From the NCBI GenBank assembly GCA_043801855.1, contig JAZDLQ010000058.1, positions 1-29,353 on the forward strand: a stretch of 29,353 bases of DNA, in the 5' to 3' direction. Numbering within the stretch: the stretch's first letter is position 1; each line of letters starts with the position of its first letter. The notes under the pieces were generated by a model that was not told the origin of the DNA, searched no databases, and worked only from the letters and a program-made list of their open reading frames with translations. The translations under genes and the position numbers were made by a program. The stretch comes from CAYTWW01 sp043801855. Lineage in GTDB: Archaea; Nanobdellota; Nanobdellia; Woesearchaeales; GW2011-AR15. Of this stretch, positions 23,381 to 29,353 are shown in pieces.

Positions 23381-23667
23381 ATGATTTTGTAGGCAAAATA
23401 AAGAATAAGTTTACGCCTCAAGAGATAATATTATTTGGAAGCCGAGCTAAAAAAACTTCGTTTGCATACAGCGATTATGACTTTATTATTGTTTCAGAAA
23501 AATTTAAAGGAATGCATTGGCTTGAACGAATATCTAAAATTATCAAATTCTGGAAATTACCATATGATATTGATGTCCTGGCTTATACTCCTGAGGAATA
23601 TGAAGATAAAAAAATTAATTCATCCACTATAAGAACGGCGCTAAAAGAAAAATATCTAATTTTCTGA
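23356..23667 (+). CDS. Minimal nucleotidyltransferase (MNT)
   Basis: A 103-residue polymerase-beta-type nucleotidyltransferase. The signature GSRAKKTSFAYSDYDF (28-43) holds the GS motif and DxD-type metal ligands, and IDVLAY later supplies the third acidic residue. The start is a TTG at 23356 with a GAGGT ribosome site at 23345-23349; no ATG exists near the N-terminus. In known MNT/HEPN pairs the MNT adenylylates or binds its HEPN partner; here that is inferred from the overlapping order only. Confidence 0.85.
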   Translation: MDKSKNEVDDFVGKIKNKFTPQEIILFGSRAKKTSFAYSDYDFIIVSEKFKGMHWLERISKIIKFWKLPYDIDVLAYTPEEYEDKKINSSTIRTALKEKYLIF

Positions 23668-23670
23668 TAG

Positions 23671-23680
23671 CTTAATAAAT
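23671..23680 (+). promoter_or_regulatory. TATA-like box of the PLP decarboxylase-like gene
   Basis: CTTAATAAAT is centred about 27 bases before the ATG at 23703, with no ribosome site; a leaderless start is likely. Confidence 0.4.
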
Positions 23681-23702
23681 CATTTAAAACTCCTCTCTAA
23701 AT

Positions 23703-24734
23703 ATGAATCTTAATGCCAAGTTCATCCTTTCAGAAAAAAAGGCAATTGAATACTACGAAAAAGCTAAAGAGCATAGCGATGTTGTATCCTATAGCTTTAA
23801 AACTAATACTGTAGTTGGAAAAGTTTTAGAAAAGAAAACAGACAGCATGTTCTCAATTCATTATATCGACAGCTTAAAAAATCTAAATAACAAGTCAAGA
23901 ATACTATTTTTTTTGCAGGCAGCAACAAAGAAAGAATTTGATGAGTTATTTGGGCTTGGAATCAGCTGGTTTGTGGTTGATAATTTAACCGATTTAGATA
24001 GCCTTACAGATTATATATCAAAAAACAATAAAAAAATTACCCTTTTTTTAAGGATGAGATTAAAAGAGCATACAGTACAGACAGGAAAGCACTTTGTGTA
24101 CGGTCTATTTTCAGAGCAGGTAAACAGGCTCTTGCCAATCTTGCGAGAAAATAAAAATATTGAAAAAGTTGGAATACACTTTCACAGAAAGACGCAAAAC
24201 ACTAGTGAGTGGGGAATTAAAGAAGAATTTATTGAGTCAATTAAGCCACAAAACCTAAAAAATATTGATTATGTAAATATTGGAGGCGGGCTTCCTTCTG
24301 TTTACAAGAATTACGGTAATGACCTTATTGAACCTATATTCAAAAAGATAAACGACTTCAAAGCATTTCTAAATATAAACAAAATAAAAATGATAATTGA
24401 ACCGGGAAGATTTATTGCTGCGCCAGCGATGTCACTTCAGGCAAACATAACAGGAATATATAATGATACTATTATTATCAATGCTTCTGTTTTCAACAGT
24501 GCAATGGACACATTTATTGCAAATATAAGGCTTCTTGTTGATGGTGAATTAAAATCTGGCATAGCTTACACAATCAAAGGATGTACACCTGACTCTATGG
24601 ATATATTCAGGTATAAAGTATTTCTTGATAATCCAAAAGTAGGTGATAAAATAGTGTTCCTAAATGCAGGTGCATATAACTTTTCATGCGACTTTTGCAG
24701 TCTGCCAAAGCTTAAGACGATTATTATTGAGTAA
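23703..24734 (+). CDS. Fold III PLP-dependent decarboxylase-like protein (ODC/DAPDC superfamily)
   Basis: A 343-residue alanine-racemase-fold PLP protein. SYSFKTN holds the Schiff-base lysine K33. Also present are HFHRKT (159-164), the glycine loop NIGGGLP (192-198), the phosphate-binding EPGRF (233-237) and, near the end, GAYNFSCDF. Ornithine/arginine and diaminopimelate decarboxylases and polyamine carboxy-lyases share this plan. The second-subunit motif, normally GPTCD with a catalytic Cys, reads GCTPDSMD (293-300), so the Cys and Pro positions are exchanged. Substrate and even decarboxylation are therefore open. It is about 340 residues rather than the ~400 of ODC. Proximity to deoxyhypusine synthase hints at polyamine metabolism. 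Confidence 0.85.
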   Translation: MNLNAKFILSEKKAIEYYEKAKEHSDVVSYSFKTNTVVGKVLEKKTDSMFSIHYIDSLKNLNNKSRILFFLQAATKKEFDELFGLGISWFVVDNLTDLDSLTDYISKNNKKITLFLRMRLKEHTVQTGKHFVYGLFSEQVNRLLPILRENKNIEKVGIHFHRKTQNTSEWGIKEEFIESIKPQNLKNIDYVNIGGGLPSVYKNYGNDLIEPIFKKINDFKAFLNINKIKMIIEPGRFIAAPAMSLQANITGIYNDTIIINASVFNSAMDTFIANIRLLVDGELKSGIAYTIKGCTPDSMDIFRYKVFLDNPKVGDKIVFLNAGAYNFSCDFCSLPKLKTIIIE

Positions 24735-24736
24735 TG

Positions 24737-25600
24737 TCATATGCTTAGAAGAAACAAAGATACAAGAATCATTGCAATTCCTATTTTTTGATTTAATATT
24801 AATTTTTCCTTAAGGAAAATTACTGCCAGGATAATTGTAACTGCAGGATATAGTGAGCTAATTGGCGCAAGCAAAGACATCTGTGCAATTGTTGCGCCAT
24901 AAGTCATAAAAAGCCATGCAATATTATAAAAAACTGTACAAATTATCATTATAATCAGTATTTTTTTATTTAAAAATTCTGCTTTTAATGGAACGTTTCT
25001 TTTTAAAAGCAAAAACACCAAGACAATTATGCTATTGGTTAAGCCAGTAAAGAAAAACAAAGAGATTGCATCCATTTCTTTTGATAATCCTGCAATTAGA
25101 AAAAAATAGAATCCCCATAAAACCATTGCAGCAATTGATTCTGGAATTCCTTTTACAGCATGAAATGATTTTAGTTTTCTAATATCTGTTGATGTTAAAA
25201 TTATTCCAATTATTATTAACACTATTCCAACATAATTATACCAAGCAAGTATTTCTCCAAGCAAAATAAATGATAAAACTACAGTAACAAGTGAATATGA
25301 GCCAGATACAGGTGATACTATTGAAACCTCACCTATCTCAAATGACCTATAAAAAAAGTACATTGCCAAAACATCAGCAACACCGCCAATAAAAATAATC
25401 AAAAAATTGCGTAAAGTTAGTTGAAATGGATGACTTAAGAATAAAAATAAGAAAACTAATGTGATTGTTGCTCCAAACAGGTTTTGTATAAACATAGTTT
25501 TTAGCGCGCCGATTTTTCTTGTTGGCACACTTAGAAGAAAATCAGCTATGCCCCACAAAAGCATTACGATTAGCCCACACACAATTCCAAGTGAAATCAT
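24737..25600 (-). CDS. EamA-family (DMT) membrane transporter
   Basis: A 287-residue integral membrane protein with about ten hydrophobic helices in two homologous halves (EamA repeats). The first begins GIVCGLIVMLLWGIADFLL and ends at FILLGEILAWYNYVGIVLII; the second begins AAMVLWGFYFFLIAGL and ends at VIFLKEKLILNQKIGIAMIL. The GE/KE-x-L ends of each half are typical. DMT exporters move amino acids, sugars or other metabolites; the substrate cannot be told. A TATA-like box at 25624-25630 lies 27 bases before the ATG (leaderless). Its stop is two bases from that of the convergent decarboxylase-like gene. Confidence 0.9.
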   Translation of the reverse strand: MISLGIVCGLIVMLLWGIADFLLSVPTRKIGALKTMFIQNLFGATITLVFLFLFLSHPFQLTLRNFLIIFIGGVADVLAMYFFYRSFEIGEVSIVSPVSGSYSLVTVVLSFILLGEILAWYNYVGIVLIIIGIILTSTDIRKLKSFHAVKGIPESIAAMVLWGFYFFLIAGLSKEMDAISLFFFTGLTNSIIVLVFLLLKRNVPLKAEFLNKKILIIMIICTVFYNIAWLFMTYGATIAQMSLLAPISSLYPAVTIILAVIFLKEKLILNQKIGIAMILVSLFLLSI

Positions 25601-25623
25601 CGATTTAAAAAATTAACTAGGTG

Positions 25624-25630
25624 ATATAAA
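25624..25630 (-). promoter_or_regulatory. TATA-like box of the EamA transporter gene
   Basis: The minus strand reads TTTATAT here, 27 bases before the start codon, and no ribosome site follows it. Confidence 0.45.
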
Positions 25631-25644
25631 CTTTTGCAAAAAAT

Positions 25645-26433
25645 TTATCTTGTAAATCTGCCAAGTTCGTTAAGCATATCTGATGCCATGTACGAATACC
25701 CTTTTTGCTTAAACATAGATTCACCTGCTCTGCCATTAACAAAAGCTGCAAATTTTGCGCTTTCAATTAAGTCTTTTGACTGCGCCAAAAACCCGGCGCA
25801 TAAGCCAGCAAGGATGTCTCCTGTTCCACCAACAGTCATTGAATTATGTCCTGTTTTATTCTTATGAATTATGTTTGAAGAAAAAACAATGTCTTCAATT
25901 CCTTTAAGCAAAACAACATTGTCATTCATTACTTTTTGCATTTCCTTAATATTTTGGTTGATGTCAGGCAAAAACTCTTTTTTTTGAATGCTGTTTTGAA
26001 AAAGAAACTCAAATTCTTTTATGTGCGGAGTTATTATTGAATTTTTTATTAAAGATATATTTGTTACTTTTATTGCATCAGCGTCAATTACTTTTGGCAG
26101 GTTTATTGATCTTACAAGCTTATTTACAAAATCTTTTTTTATTCCAAGGCCGTTTCCTATTAAGACAGCATCAAAGCTTAGCGACAAATCAATAATTTCT
26201 TTTGAATGTGTAATGTCAAGCTCTTTGCCTAGAAGTTTTTTTGTTATTATATCTGGAGAATATGAGTTTATTGCCCATGCAACTTTTTCAGGAGCGGCAA
26301 TTGTCACAATATCAACTCCTGTTCTATAGGCAGCAATTCCTGCAAGAATCAGCGCTCCTGTATAATCTTCGCTGCCGCCGACGATTAATACTTTCCCGTT
26401 TTCCCCTTTTTTATTTTTTCTGATAAGTTTCAT
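25645..26433 (-). CDS. nnrD: ADP/ATP-dependent NAD(P)H-hydrate dehydratase
   Basis: Repairs hydrated NAD(P)H using a nucleotide phosphate donor. The 262 residues form a ribokinase-like carbohydrate-kinase (YjeF C-terminal) domain: KVLIVGGSEDYTGALILAG near the N-terminus, LIGNGLG, IDADAIK, the substrate-site ITPHIKEF and the anion-hole/catalytic GGTGDILAG. The YjeF N-terminal epimerase domain, fused in many bacteria and archaea, is absent here, so an epimerase (NnrE) would have to be encoded elsewhere. The ATG is four bases after the primase stop, so the two genes are likely one transcript. Confidence 0.93.
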   Translation of the reverse strand: MKLIRKNKKGENGKVLIVGGSEDYTGALILAGIAAYRTGVDIVTIAAPEKVAWAINSYSPDIITKKLLGKELDITHSKEIIDLSLSFDAVLIGNGLGIKKDFVNKLVRSINLPKVIDADAIKVTNISLIKNSIITPHIKEFEFLFQNSIQKKEFLPDINQNIKEMQKVMNDNVVLLKGIEDIVFSSNIIHKNKTGHNSMTVGGTGDILAGLCAGFLAQSKDLIESAKFAAFVNGRAGESMFKQKGYSYMASDMLNELGRFTR

Positions 26434-26437
26434 CTAT

Positions 26438-28048
26438 TTACTCTATTTTTGCCTCTCTTTTTAATTTTTCCCTATATGTTCTCCTCATCTCTTTTTGTTC
26501 ATCACTAAGCCTTGGCTTATCTTTTTTTCCCTTAAGCAGCAAATCTCTTGCTTTTCTTTTTGAATAAGAGACAGGATTTTTTATTATTTCGCATAATGAA
26601 TCAGGAGAGCAAACGCGAAAATCCTCATAATAGCTTCTGCAGTTTGGCGGCAGGATTAGTTTTTTCTTTTGCTCATGGTATCTTACCTGTCCTAAAATAC
26701 TTATATCACGAAGGGGCTCTTTATTTTTTTTATTCCATTCAGTAAGGATTTCCTTTATTTTTAAGTGGTTGTAGCCAACACACGTCAGGAAATTCATTAG
26801 AGTAAATAAAGAGCGCTTTTTACCATCTTCTAATCCTTCCAGTATTTTTAACATGCATGGCGGAAAATACACAACTGGAATTTCTGTTCCAAGAAGCTCA
26901 ACTTCAGAATTATCTCCAAATAAGCTCTTTTTTTCATCAGTAATATCAAGCTTAAATTCATACGCTGAAGTGATAAGCTCTAATGCTTCATTTTTTCTAA
27001 CATTTGCCCTTTCTAAAAACTTAAATTCTGTACTGACTGTAGATGGATGTGCCATCTTTTTTTCAAAAGACATTATTTTTTCAGGTAATATGGGGACAGA
27101 TGCAAACCCTGATTTTTCATGAAGGCTGTATGGAGAGCGAAAAAGATGCCTTGATGCAATTAAAATTGTATCTATTTTAACAACTGAAAACGGGTTGAAT
27201 TGCCTAATGTCTTCAAACACAGTACCTCCGCATTTTTCGCATTTGGTTTTTATGTTTTTGAACCTTTCCATTAAGCTATTGCATTTTGGGCATAATGTGA
27301 ATTTTTTCTCTTCTTTTTCTACTATTCTTGTTTCACATTTCGTGCAGATATATTCAAATTCAGTAACATAGGCATTTACCATTTCTTTTCCGCATTTTTT
27401 GCATTTTGACTTAAATGTTAATTCATTCAAGTTTAAGCTTAGCTCTTTGGCAAACTGCTCAAGTGTGTACTCATATTTAGAATCAAATATTATTTTACCG
27501 TTGGATTCTTCCACATATTTTTGTGCAATATAATCCAAAAGGTATTCTGCAATTTTTCTTGGCGCATCAGGAAATGCTTCATTTAATGGCGTGCCTTTTA
27601 TTACGCTGGGAAATGCCTCATAAGGAACGCCAATGTGAAATCCTTTGTTTCCAGAAAATTTGCATGAAACAGAGTTTATACCATGCTCTTTTATGGCTTT
27701 AATGAACAGATGTGCTGTAAGCTTTGAAAAATCCCAGAATGGGCAATCAATATCAAGAACCAAGTCCCATCCTTTTCTGAGCTCATTTAGCTCTTCTTTT
27801 TTAAGCGATGGCGAAAGTAGCATTATGTCATGCCATTGCTCTTCAGAAATATGAAAAGAAGTTACCCCTTTTTTTACAAGTTCAATTATCTCTCTGGGAT
27901 ACGCTAAAATGTCCGGCCGCTGTCCGAATTTATCTGTATACCTAAATGCAACTTCCCTGTTCTCTGCACAGGCAATTATTGCTTCCTGAATGTCTCTACG
28001 CTTATAGTAATTAAGGCGGGCGCTTATGGCCTCAATATTATCTTCCAT
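26438..28048 (-). CDS. Single-chain archaeal DNA primase (PriS catalytic part fused to PriL-like Fe-S domain)
   Basis: Synthesises primers for replication. The 536 residues begin with the archaeo-eukaryotic primase core: DLVLDID with catalytic D99/D101, SGNKGFH (132-138), and third acidic residue D293 in VKIDT followed by RHLFRSPYSLHEKSG. Inserted in the core are two CxxC-type zinc ribbons (C216/C219/C235/C238 and C253/C256/C270/C273). The C-terminal part carries the PriL-type iron-sulfur pattern: PPC (C398), then C470, C480 and C486 in PPNC...VC...LC, ahead of NPVSY. No separate priL is seen. DPANN genomes, including Nanoarchaeum, are known for such fusions. A TATA-like box sits 26 bases before the ATG. 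Confidence 0.93.
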   Translation of the reverse strand: MEDNIEAISARLNYYKRRDIQEAIIACAENREVAFRYTDKFGQRPDILAYPREIIELVKKGVTSFHISEEQWHDIMLLSPSLKKEELNELRKGWDLVLDIDCPFWDFSKLTAHLFIKAIKEHGINSVSCKFSGNKGFHIGVPYEAFPSVIKGTPLNEAFPDAPRKIAEYLLDYIAQKYVEESNGKIIFDSKYEYTLEQFAKELSLNLNELTFKSKCKKCGKEMVNAYVTEFEYICTKCETRIVEKEEKKFTLCPKCNSLMERFKNIKTKCEKCGGTVFEDIRQFNPFSVVKIDTILIASRHLFRSPYSLHEKSGFASVPILPEKIMSFEKKMAHPSTVSTEFKFLERANVRKNEALELITSAYEFKLDITDEKKSLFGDNSEVELLGTEIPVVYFPPCMLKILEGLEDGKKRSLFTLMNFLTCVGYNHLKIKEILTEWNKKNKEPLRDISILGQVRYHEQKKKLILPPNCRSYYEDFRVCSPDSLCEIIKNPVSYSKRKARDLLLKGKKDKPRLSDEQKEMRRTYREKLKREAKIE

Positions 28049-28067
28049 TCAAACACTGAAAAGTATA

Positions 28068-28080
28068 CCTATAATTTAAA
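28068..28080 (-). promoter_or_regulatory. TATA-like box of the primase gene
   Basis: The minus strand reads TTTAAATTATAGG, centred 26 bases before the ATG at 28048, predicting a leaderless transcript for primase and nnrD. Confidence 0.45.
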
Positions 28081-28095
28081 GATGGTGGAAACTTT

Positions 28096-28104
28096 TTTAA
28101 ATTT
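28096..28104 (+). promoter_or_regulatory. TATA-like box of the NUDIX gene
   Basis: TTTAAATTT is centred 26 bases before the ATG at 28126. This favours that start over the ATG at 28108, which is only eight bases from the box. Confidence 0.4.
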
Positions 28105-28125
28105 GGCATGTTTGTTTTTAGAAAA

Positions 28126-28527
28126 ATGATTAACAAGGAAGGATTTAACCAGCCGCATATCGCAGTTGACCTGATAATTAAATATAAAGAAGGAATAGTG
28201 ATAATTGAAAGGAAAAATCCCCCTCTTGGATTTGCGCTTCCCGGCGGCTTTGTGGATTATGGTGAAACACTAGAGCAGGCAGCCATCCGTGAAGCAAAGG
28301 AAGAAACAAATCTTGATGTAACTATTATCAGGCAGCTTCATGCATATTCTGACCCAAAACGCGACCCAAGGTTTCACGTAATAAGTGTTGCATATATATT
28401 AGAGGGAAATGGCACATTAAAGGCTCAAGATGATGCAAAATCCGCAAAAGTTATGAAAGGTGAAGATATCCCTAAATTAGTGTGCGATCAAAACCAAATA
28501 ATTAATGATGCTATGAATTTTCTATAA
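28126..28527 (+). CDS. NUDIX hydrolase (ADP-ribose pyrophosphatase-like)
   Basis: Hydrolyses a nucleoside diphosphate linked to another group. The 133 residues contain the Nudix box: GGFVDYGETLEQAA, then REAKEETNLDV. The usual G before the last hydrophobic position is N, a tolerated change. RKNPPLGFALPGGFVDYGE is typical of archaeal ADP-ribose pyrophosphatases, although the substrate cannot be set from sequence alone. I chose MINKEGFNQPH because a TATA-like box predicts transcription starting there; the frame also has an ATG at 28108. The gene is divergent from the primase, and nnrD two genes away also handles damaged nucleotides. Confidence 0.92.
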   Translation: MINKEGFNQPHIAVDLIIKYKEGIVIIERKNPPLGFALPGGFVDYGETLEQAAIREAKEETNLDVTIIRQLHAYSDPKRDPRFHVISVAYILEGNGTLKAQDDAKSAKVMKGEDIPKLVCDQNQIINDAMNFL

Positions 28528-28538
28528 TACTTATGTAA

Positions 28539-29168
28539 TTACGGCCTAACCCATTTAATCTCCCAATAGGTAACATCATGCTCTTCGTCAACACATGCGA
28601 CAAGAAGCCGCTTTTTCGTGCTATGTGCAACTCTGTTTTTGCTTGAGAATTCATACCAGGTTAATGTTGAGCCTTCATGCACTGGAAAAACTACCCATTT
28701 TGCATGATCTTCGCCCGGCTTCACGCCACGGTCATAGACTCTAAAATCAGCACCGAATTTCAATGCTGTTTTGATAATATAGCCTCTGTTTCTGATATCC
28801 TTAAAAACACAATATCTGATAAAAAGATTCGGTTCAATTTTTTGTGCTTTTTTTAAAAATAATTCAAAATTAATTGCTTTTCCTTTTTTATCAAATACGT
28901 CAATTTTACCCTTGTCAATCAGATAAAGCGCTTCAATAAGAGAGAGATATACCTTCCCCTCTTCAATTGTTCCGAATCTGCTTTGGGAATAAAGCTCTCT
29001 GGCAGGATCGCTGTCTTCAGTAATCACCCGCTCTTCATATAATACTGATTTAATCTTGTCTTTTGGTGTTTTTTGCTCTTCTTTTTGCTCTTTTTTAACT
29101 TCATTAGCATTAATAATAGGAAGAATCTCTTCTTTTGTTTCTATTGGGTCTTTTTTCTTCTTAGCCAT
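28539..29168 (-). CDS. endA: tRNA-splicing endonuclease
   Basis: Cuts introns from tRNA precursors at bulge-helix-bulge sites. With the start at 29168 (MAKKKKDPIE) it has 209 residues: a charged Lys/Glu-rich extension of about 40, an N-terminal alpha/beta domain, then the catalytic domain. The triad is visible: Y145 in FRVYDRG, H155 in GEDHAKWVV and K186 in HSTKKRLLVA. The size suits a homotetrameric (alpha-4) enzyme, unless a second subunit gene exists elsewhere. A TATA-like box centred near 29195 lies 26 bases before the ATG, while the alternative start at 29183 would fall upstream of the predicted transcript. Confidence 0.95.
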   Translation of the reverse strand: MAKKKKDPIETKEEILPIINANEVKKEQKEEQKTPKDKIKSVLYEERVITEDSDPARELYSQSRFGTIEEGKVYLSLIEALYLIDKGKIDVFDKKGKAINFELFLKKAQKIEPNLFIRYCVFKDIRNRGYIIKTALKFGADFRVYDRGVKPGEDHAKWVVFPVHEGSTLTWYEFSSKNRVAHSTKKRLLVACVDEEHDVTYWEIKWVRP

Positions 29169-29190
29169 ATAGCAAAAAAACATCTGGTTA

Positions 29191-29200
29191 TATTTAAAAA
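29191..29200 (-). promoter_or_regulatory. TATA-like box of endA
   Basis: The minus strand reads TTTTTAAATA, centred 26 bases before the ATG at 29168; a leaderless start is expected. Confidence 0.45.
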
Positions 29201-29313
29201 CGTTTCTAAAACAAGATGATGGGTACTTGTTCTGGCTTTTTTAAAATGATAAAAAAAACTTCCTATGGAACAATTGCAGAGTGAGTGGTAAAAAAGTATT
29301 AAATAGAGAAGAA

Positions 29314-29343
29314 TTAAGCAAGAGTTGTGCAACTCAAACTTAA
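29314..29343. repeat. Imperfect inverted repeat (hairpin) at the right edge
   Basis: TTAAG (29314-29318) pairs with CTTAA (29339-29343), and GAGTT (29322-29326) with AACTC (29331-29335); three-base internal loops separate the stems. It lies in the roughly 150 bases beyond the endA promoter, where I see no convincing gene. It could be a terminator, part of an RNA or chance; the window ends ten bases later. Confidence 0.3.
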
Positions 29344-29353
29344 CGGTTTTGAA

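Noticed and set aside
29216..29284. Short plus-strand frame and C-box-like ATGATGG (possible C/D box sRNA)
   Set aside because: The frame is only 22 codons with no ribosome site, and no D box (CTGA) is found downstream at a suitable distance.
29141..29332. Minus-strand 63-residue frame upstream of and overlapping endA
   Set aside because: It covers the endA promoter and start in another frame, has odd composition and shows no ribosome site.
1..29353. CRISPR array, tRNA, rRNA, insertion sequence or phage genes
   Set aside because: No regularly spaced repeats, cloverleaf-like GC-rich segments, transposase motifs or phage structural genes were seen; intergenic gaps are too short for rRNA.

Overview
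The window is AT-rich archaeal DNA. It encodes a Cdc48/VAT-type AAA+ ATPase, an RPA-like ssDNA-binding protein, RIO1 kinase, Dim2/Pno1 KH protein, deoxyhypusine synthase, GatD, a homotetrameric-type tRNA splicing endonuclease and a primase with PriS-like and PriL-like parts in one chain. The fused primase, the many short membrane-anchored proteins and the small gene sizes point to a DPANN lineage (Woesearchaeota/Pacearchaeota-like). This placement is an inference from gene content; no rRNA gene is present. I saw no tRNA, rRNA, CRISPR array or insertion sequence.

Layout. (1) 1-287 is the 5' part of a family 2 glycosyltransferase on the minus strand, running off the left edge. (2) 420-10030 is one long plus-strand run of 13 tightly packed genes behind a single obvious TATA/Shine-Dalgarno start. 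Each product has an N-terminal membrane segment, most have a (K/R)(K/R)(G/A/S) class III-signal-like motif just before it, and several have cysteine-rich outer domains. Two of these genes (954-1094 and 2050-2184) encode fewer than 50 residues. I read the run as an uncharacterised archaeal pilin-like or surface/secretion apparatus; no assembly ATPase, TadC-like platform protein or prepilin peptidase lies in the window. (3) 10106-16418 holds RPA, then glutamine synthetase and an Lrp/AsnC regulator (minus), a YbaK-AsnRS fusion (plus) and GatD (minus): DNA maintenance followed by amide amino acid and aminoacyl-tRNA genes. (4) 16482-19660 holds Cdc48 with an unusual insertion of about 140 residues in its first AAA module, and a small conserved protein. 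(5) 19803-22112 is RIO1, Dim2 and deoxyhypusine synthase, linking 40S-type ribosome maturation and aIF5A modification. (6) 22166-24734 holds an orphan helical protein, a HEPN/MNT pair and a fold III PLP decarboxylase-like protein. (7) 24737-29168 holds an EamA transporter, NAD(P)H-hydrate dehydratase, the fused primase, a NUDIX hydrolase and EndA.

Expression signals are informative. About ten genes have a TATA-like box centred 26-30 bases before the start codon, as expected for leaderless mRNAs, while others have GGTGAT/GAGGTG-type Shine-Dalgarno sites. I used this to trim several starts. No gene-free stretch longer than 300 bases exists; the longest gaps (about 130-185 bases) hold promoters, except the right edge, which holds only an imperfect hairpin.
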